Assembly (NCBI GenBank): GCA_002316805.1
Contig: DCEF01000001.1
Location: 2,105-19,341, forward strand
DNA from: Ruminococcaceae bacterium UBA1036
GTDB lineage: Bacteria; Bacillota; Clostridia; Oscillospirales; Acutalibacteraceae
Direction: 5' to 3'
DNA: 17,237 nucleotides
Shown here: piece after piece, positions 14,944-17,237 of the stretch
How positions within the stretch are numbered: position 1 is the first letter of the stretch
How the letters are laid out: every line of letters starts with the position of its first letter
Program-made: the position numbers and the translations under genes
The notes under the pieces: generated by a model
The model's input: only the letters and a program-made list of their open reading frames with translations
The model's database searches: none
What the model was told of the DNA's origin: nothing

Positions 14944-15156
14944 TTGAACGACGAGAAACAAATCATTCACGACCTTGCCTTGATTGTTGTACAGCATCAG
15001 TATGGGGAACTGATGAATAGCACGCAGGCCAGAGACGTGTCATACGAAAAATTGGCTAAAAAGCTCGTGGGATACTATAACTCTGCCGTAACTGAACTCC
15101 AAAAAAATGCCAAAATAATCAATTCAGCGTATGACAACAACAACAGTTCTACCTAA
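14944..15156 (+). CDS. Small plus-strand protein of unknown function, only rightward gene
   Basis: 70 residues from TTG 14944. A near-perfect SD, AAAGGAGGTG (14928-14937), lies 8 nt upstream; a GTG at 14935 falls inside the SD and is rejected. The protein is mostly helical (NDEKQIIHDLALIVVQHQYG, then YEKLAKKLVGYYNSAVTELQ) with an Asn/Ser-rich end. No DNA-binding motif is clear. It has its own promoter and is divergent from the main operon. Its 3' end overlaps the oppositely oriented 159-residue gene by 33 bp. Position suggests a regulator or an independently expressed factor, but this is inference. Confidence 0.72.
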   Translation: MNDEKQIIHDLALIVVQHQYGELMNSTQARDVSYEKLAKKLVGYYNSAVTELQKNAKIINSAYDNNNSST

Positions 15157-15603
15157 CAACGGTATCTCTATCACTTTCGGCTCTTCTTTCGACTGCTTCG
15201 GAAGGAGAGCCTCTTCAGTTTCCTTTAATAGATATTTAAAATACTCCTGCTTAAACCAATCATCTCCATAGCTCTTGGCCATTTCTGAAAGTTTCTGCAG
15301 TGCTGCTTCATGTTTCGTGACGTCCGGACGGAGGCTCCTTAAAAATTCATATGGTTTTCTTGTACAATAAAAATCGATTTTCGAGTAATCGGGAATTTTC
15401 AGTTCTGCACTGTCTTGCGCTGCAGAAGTGGAATTGTTCGTTCGGTCCGTAAAGCATTCGCCTGCTAAGCACTCACACATCTGAGTGGTAAGTGCATACA
15501 AAGCATTGCGATCTTTTTCTTCAATTTTTCCGTCGTCTTTTAAAAGGTCAAAGGCGTCAAGAAGATGATAAAATAAGGAACATGCTTTTTTTCTGTCAAT
15601 CAT
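15124..15603 (-). CDS. Unknown 159-residue protein downstream of ssb
   Basis: The ATG at 15603 has a GAAAGGAAAG SD and lies 22 nt after the SSB stop, so it probably shares that transcript. The N-terminal 55 residues are helical with several Cys (KACSLFYHLLDAFDLLKDDG, then MCECLAGEC). A linker is followed by a helical segment containing CTRKPYEFLRSLRPDVTKHE and DDWFKQEYFKYLLKETEEAL, and a short hydrophobic C-terminal strand (IPLLGRTVVVVIR). No membrane segment or signal peptide is visible. I do not recognise a family. The last 33 bp overlap the convergent plus-strand gene. Confidence 0.78.
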   Translation of the reverse strand: MIDRKKACSLFYHLLDAFDLLKDDGKIEEKDRNALYALTTQMCECLAGECFTDRTNNSTSAAQDSAELKIPDYSKIDFYCTRKPYEFLRSLRPDVTKHEAALQKLSEMAKSYGDDWFKQEYFKYLLKETEEALLPKQSKEEPKVIEIPLLGRTVVVVIR

Positions 15604-15625
15604 TTTTTATCTTTCCTTTCGTTTT

Positions 15626-16018
15626 TTATTGCTGCTCCATAAATTCAGACTCATCGAGCGTTTCAGGCGGTTCATCAGTGCCGGTAGTTTGTTCTGCTTG
15701 ATTGTTTAAATCCTTTTTGCTGCTGCAAAATTCAAACTTATCTACGACAATACAAGGTCCATAGGCACGCCCTTTTTCTTTGTCAAACTGAGGTACATGG
15801 AGGCTTCCCTGGACAAAAAGTTTTTCGCCTTTCTGCAGTGTTTTAAAAAGGAATTCACCAGTTCCGCCCCATGCGGTAACTTTTATAAAATCTGTGCTGT
15901 TTTTTCTCTGCTGACAGGCAAGACGGAATTCGCATACTTTGTAATCTTTTCCGTCCTTTGTGTGTCGCTGAATTCTCGGGTCAGCTGTGAGCCGGCCAAC
16001 GGCAACTGCTTCAAGCAT
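15626..16018 (-). CDS. ssb: Single-stranded DNA-binding protein
   Basis: 130 residues with the OB-fold pattern of bacterial SSB: an EAVAVGRLTADPRI start, FRLACQQ, DFIKVTAWGGTGEFLFKTLQKGEKLFVQGSLHV and VVDKFEFC. The C-terminal tail is acidic (DEPPETLDESEFMEQQ) but ends in EQQ, not the usual DDDIPF-like tip that recruits partner proteins. The ATG overlaps the VirB11-like gene by 8 nt, and AGGGAG lies about 9 nt upstream. Element-encoded SSBs coat the transferred strand and can help establishment; that role is inferred here. Confidence 0.93.
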   Translation of the reverse strand: MLEAVAVGRLTADPRIQRHTKDGKDYKVCEFRLACQQRKNSTDFIKVTAWGGTGEFLFKTLQKGEKLFVQGSLHVPQFDKEKGRAYGPCIVVDKFEFCSSKKDLNNQAEQTTGTDEPPETLDESEFMEQQ

Positions 16019-17237
16019 CTTTATCGTCTCCCTTATTCTGCAGGTTCATCTGTTTGATTTTATCATGCTCCATACCTAAAAGGCTCATACGGTTCAAAAT
16101 GCTATTGGAAATTGTACCGACGCGGCTATGATGTTCCTCAATAACCGGCTGCTCTTTATCCGTTGAGGTACTTTCTTCTGAAACATACTGCCAGATGGTA
16201 TTGAGAGTAACACTTCTGCTATCCCATAAGCATTCTGATATATTTAATATTTTGTACCTCCTGCCTGGCGGTCGAGTTCCAAGATGTACAATTAACGGGA
16301 ATGCCAAGCAGACATTCCGCAGGGCTTCTTCGTAGCTGCATTTGCAGTGCTTCTCAAGGCTAAGGGCAAGGCATTTAATTCCATCGGCCGGATATTTAGC
16401 CGTAGACTGTGCCACGACAGCTGAAACTTGCGTACTTGCCAGTACGGCCAGCGGTGTCTGAAAATTAAAGGCGAGGATATCCACACCGCCGCCGTGTGCA
16501 TCAAAAAGCAAAGTTTTAAGCATTTCATCGTTTATCAGCAGGGAATCATCAATTTCACGGCAACCCGTTTCTAATATTTCCTTTGACATTTCGGCGGGAA
16601 CAGAATCGACCAAATACTTCATGAACGTTGTTTTGCCGGATTTGGGAATGCCGGTTAAAAGGATAGAAACACCATGAGTTAAGGCATCTTTTAAAAAGCT
16701 AAGCTCCTGTTTTGCTGCAAAGCCGTCAGTCAGATAATTACGCTCTGAAAAGACTCTGTGTATCCGTTTTTCAATGGCACAGCGAATTCCGTCTTTAATT
16801 GCAGGAGGCCGAAAAACAGTTATATCCGCATCTAAAGATTTTAGTTTTCCATAAACAAACGGAAGGCCTGTTTTAAGACCTGATTCTGCTAAAAGGCGGT
16901 CTATTGTTTCAATAGCTTGCTGCAGACTTAAAAAGCCAGTCACTTTGTGTGACTGGCCGTTGCTAAACTGTATTGATATGTTATTCCAATTAGTAATAAT
17001 AATTTTGGATACCCAGATATCGTCTAATAAGTCAGTAAGGACTGAATACTGAAAAATATCATTGTAAAGCCTGTTGATCAAATCTTCATTAGATAATCCA
17101 TCAACAGATATGTCTGAATGAAGAAGATATTGCTGTATAGCCATCATTGTTTTCATTTTCCGGCTCATTGGCGGGCCGGTGTCCTTATTTATCTGCCAGA
17201 ACAGCTCTTTTTGTTTCTGTCGAATCTCATCGAGAAG
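16011..17237 (-). CDS. VirB11/CpaF-family ATPase, degenerate, 5' end beyond window
   Basis: The frame is open to the last base: 23 codons (LLDEIRQKQKELFWQINKD...) precede the first in-window ATG at 17168, so the true start lies outside. Visible length is 408 residues. Numbering from the 17168 Met, the N-terminal domain (35-140; FQYSVLTDLLDD, IIITNWNNISIQF, and PPAIKDGIRCAIEKR) follows the CpaF/VirB11 pattern. Walker A is intact (GIPKSGKTT, 173-181). Where the family normally has its Walker B/Glu box and the later His, the sequence reads VDILAFNFQ and VVAQS, so the catalytic Glu, Arg and His seem to be absent. It may bind ATP without efficient hydrolysis. VirB11-like proteins assist T4SS assembly. 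The last 8 nt overlap ssb. Confidence 0.8.
   Translation of the reverse strand, partial: LLDEIRQKQKELFWQINKDTGPPMSRKMKTMMAIQQYLLHSDISVDGLSNEDLINRLYNDIFQYSVLTDLLDDIWVSKIIITNWNNISIQFSNGQSHKVTGFLSLQQAIETIDRLLAESGLKTGLPFVYGKLKSLDADITVFRPPAIKDGIRCAIEKRIHRVFSERNYLTDGFAAKQELSFLKDALTHGVSILLTGIPKSGKTTFMKYLVDSVPAEMSKEILETGCREIDDSLLINDEMLKTLLFDAHGGGVDILAFNFQTPLAVLASTQVSAVVAQSTAKYPADGIKCLALSLEKHCKCSYEEALRNVCLAFPLIVHLGTRPPGRRYKILNISECLWDSRSVTLNTIWQYVSEESTSTDKEQPVIEEHHSRVGTISNSILNRMSLLGMEHDKIKQMNLQNKGDDKDA

Overview
The window is a densely packed conjugation module. It almost certainly comes from a conjugative plasmid or integrative conjugative element of a Gram-positive, low-to-mid GC bacterium, most likely a member of the Clostridia (Bacillota). 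Reasons are: strong AGGAGG-type ribosome binding sites, several TTG starts, a VirB4/VirD4 apparatus of the Gram-positive TrsE/TraG type, a two-domain muramidase plus M23 wall hydrolase, and a MobL-type relaxase like that of Bacillus plasmid pLS20. No integrase, replication gene, tRNA, rRNA, insertion sequence or CRISPR array is visible, so plasmid and ICE cannot be told apart. Both window edges cut through genes.

Almost everything is on the minus strand, so the genes read from right to left. In that order: a VirB11/CpaF-like ATPase that runs off the right edge, a single-stranded DNA-binding protein, and an unknown 159-residue protein. Next comes a small divergent control region (about 14875-14943) with one isolated plus-strand gene of 70 residues, a good promoter and an 8-bp dyad. 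Leftward from there run an unknown 82-residue protein, an 885-residue ArdC/zincin/Toprim DNA-processing protein, a 55-residue unknown, and a VirB2-like pilin candidate followed by an intrinsic terminator. Beyond the terminator lie the VirD4 coupling protein, a VirB6-like polytopic membrane protein, a VirB3-like small membrane protein, a TrsD-like protein, the VirB4 ATPase and a membrane-anchored coiled-coil protein of unknown role.

A 245-bp non-coding stretch (3077-3321) then holds inverted and direct repeats and three CCGTATG iterons. It is followed by three small ribbon-helix-helix-type proteins, the MobL relaxase, and a wall hydrolase that runs off the left edge. The order oriT candidate, auxiliary RHH genes, relaxase matches the arrangement known for pLS20.

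Inferred working model: relaxase plus RHH accessory proteins form the relaxosome at 3100-3306. VirD4 hands the relaxase-bound strand to a channel of VirB6/VirB3/VirB4/TrsD and pilin. The hydrolase opens the peptidoglycan. SSB and the ArdC/Toprim protein would protect or process single-stranded DNA, probably on establishment in the recipient. Five proteins (159, 82, 70, 55 and 332 residues) have no function I can name. The most unusual points are the degenerate VirB11-like ATPase, the operator-like dyad over the divergent promoter, the terminator between pilin and coupling protein, and the repeat-rich oriT candidate.
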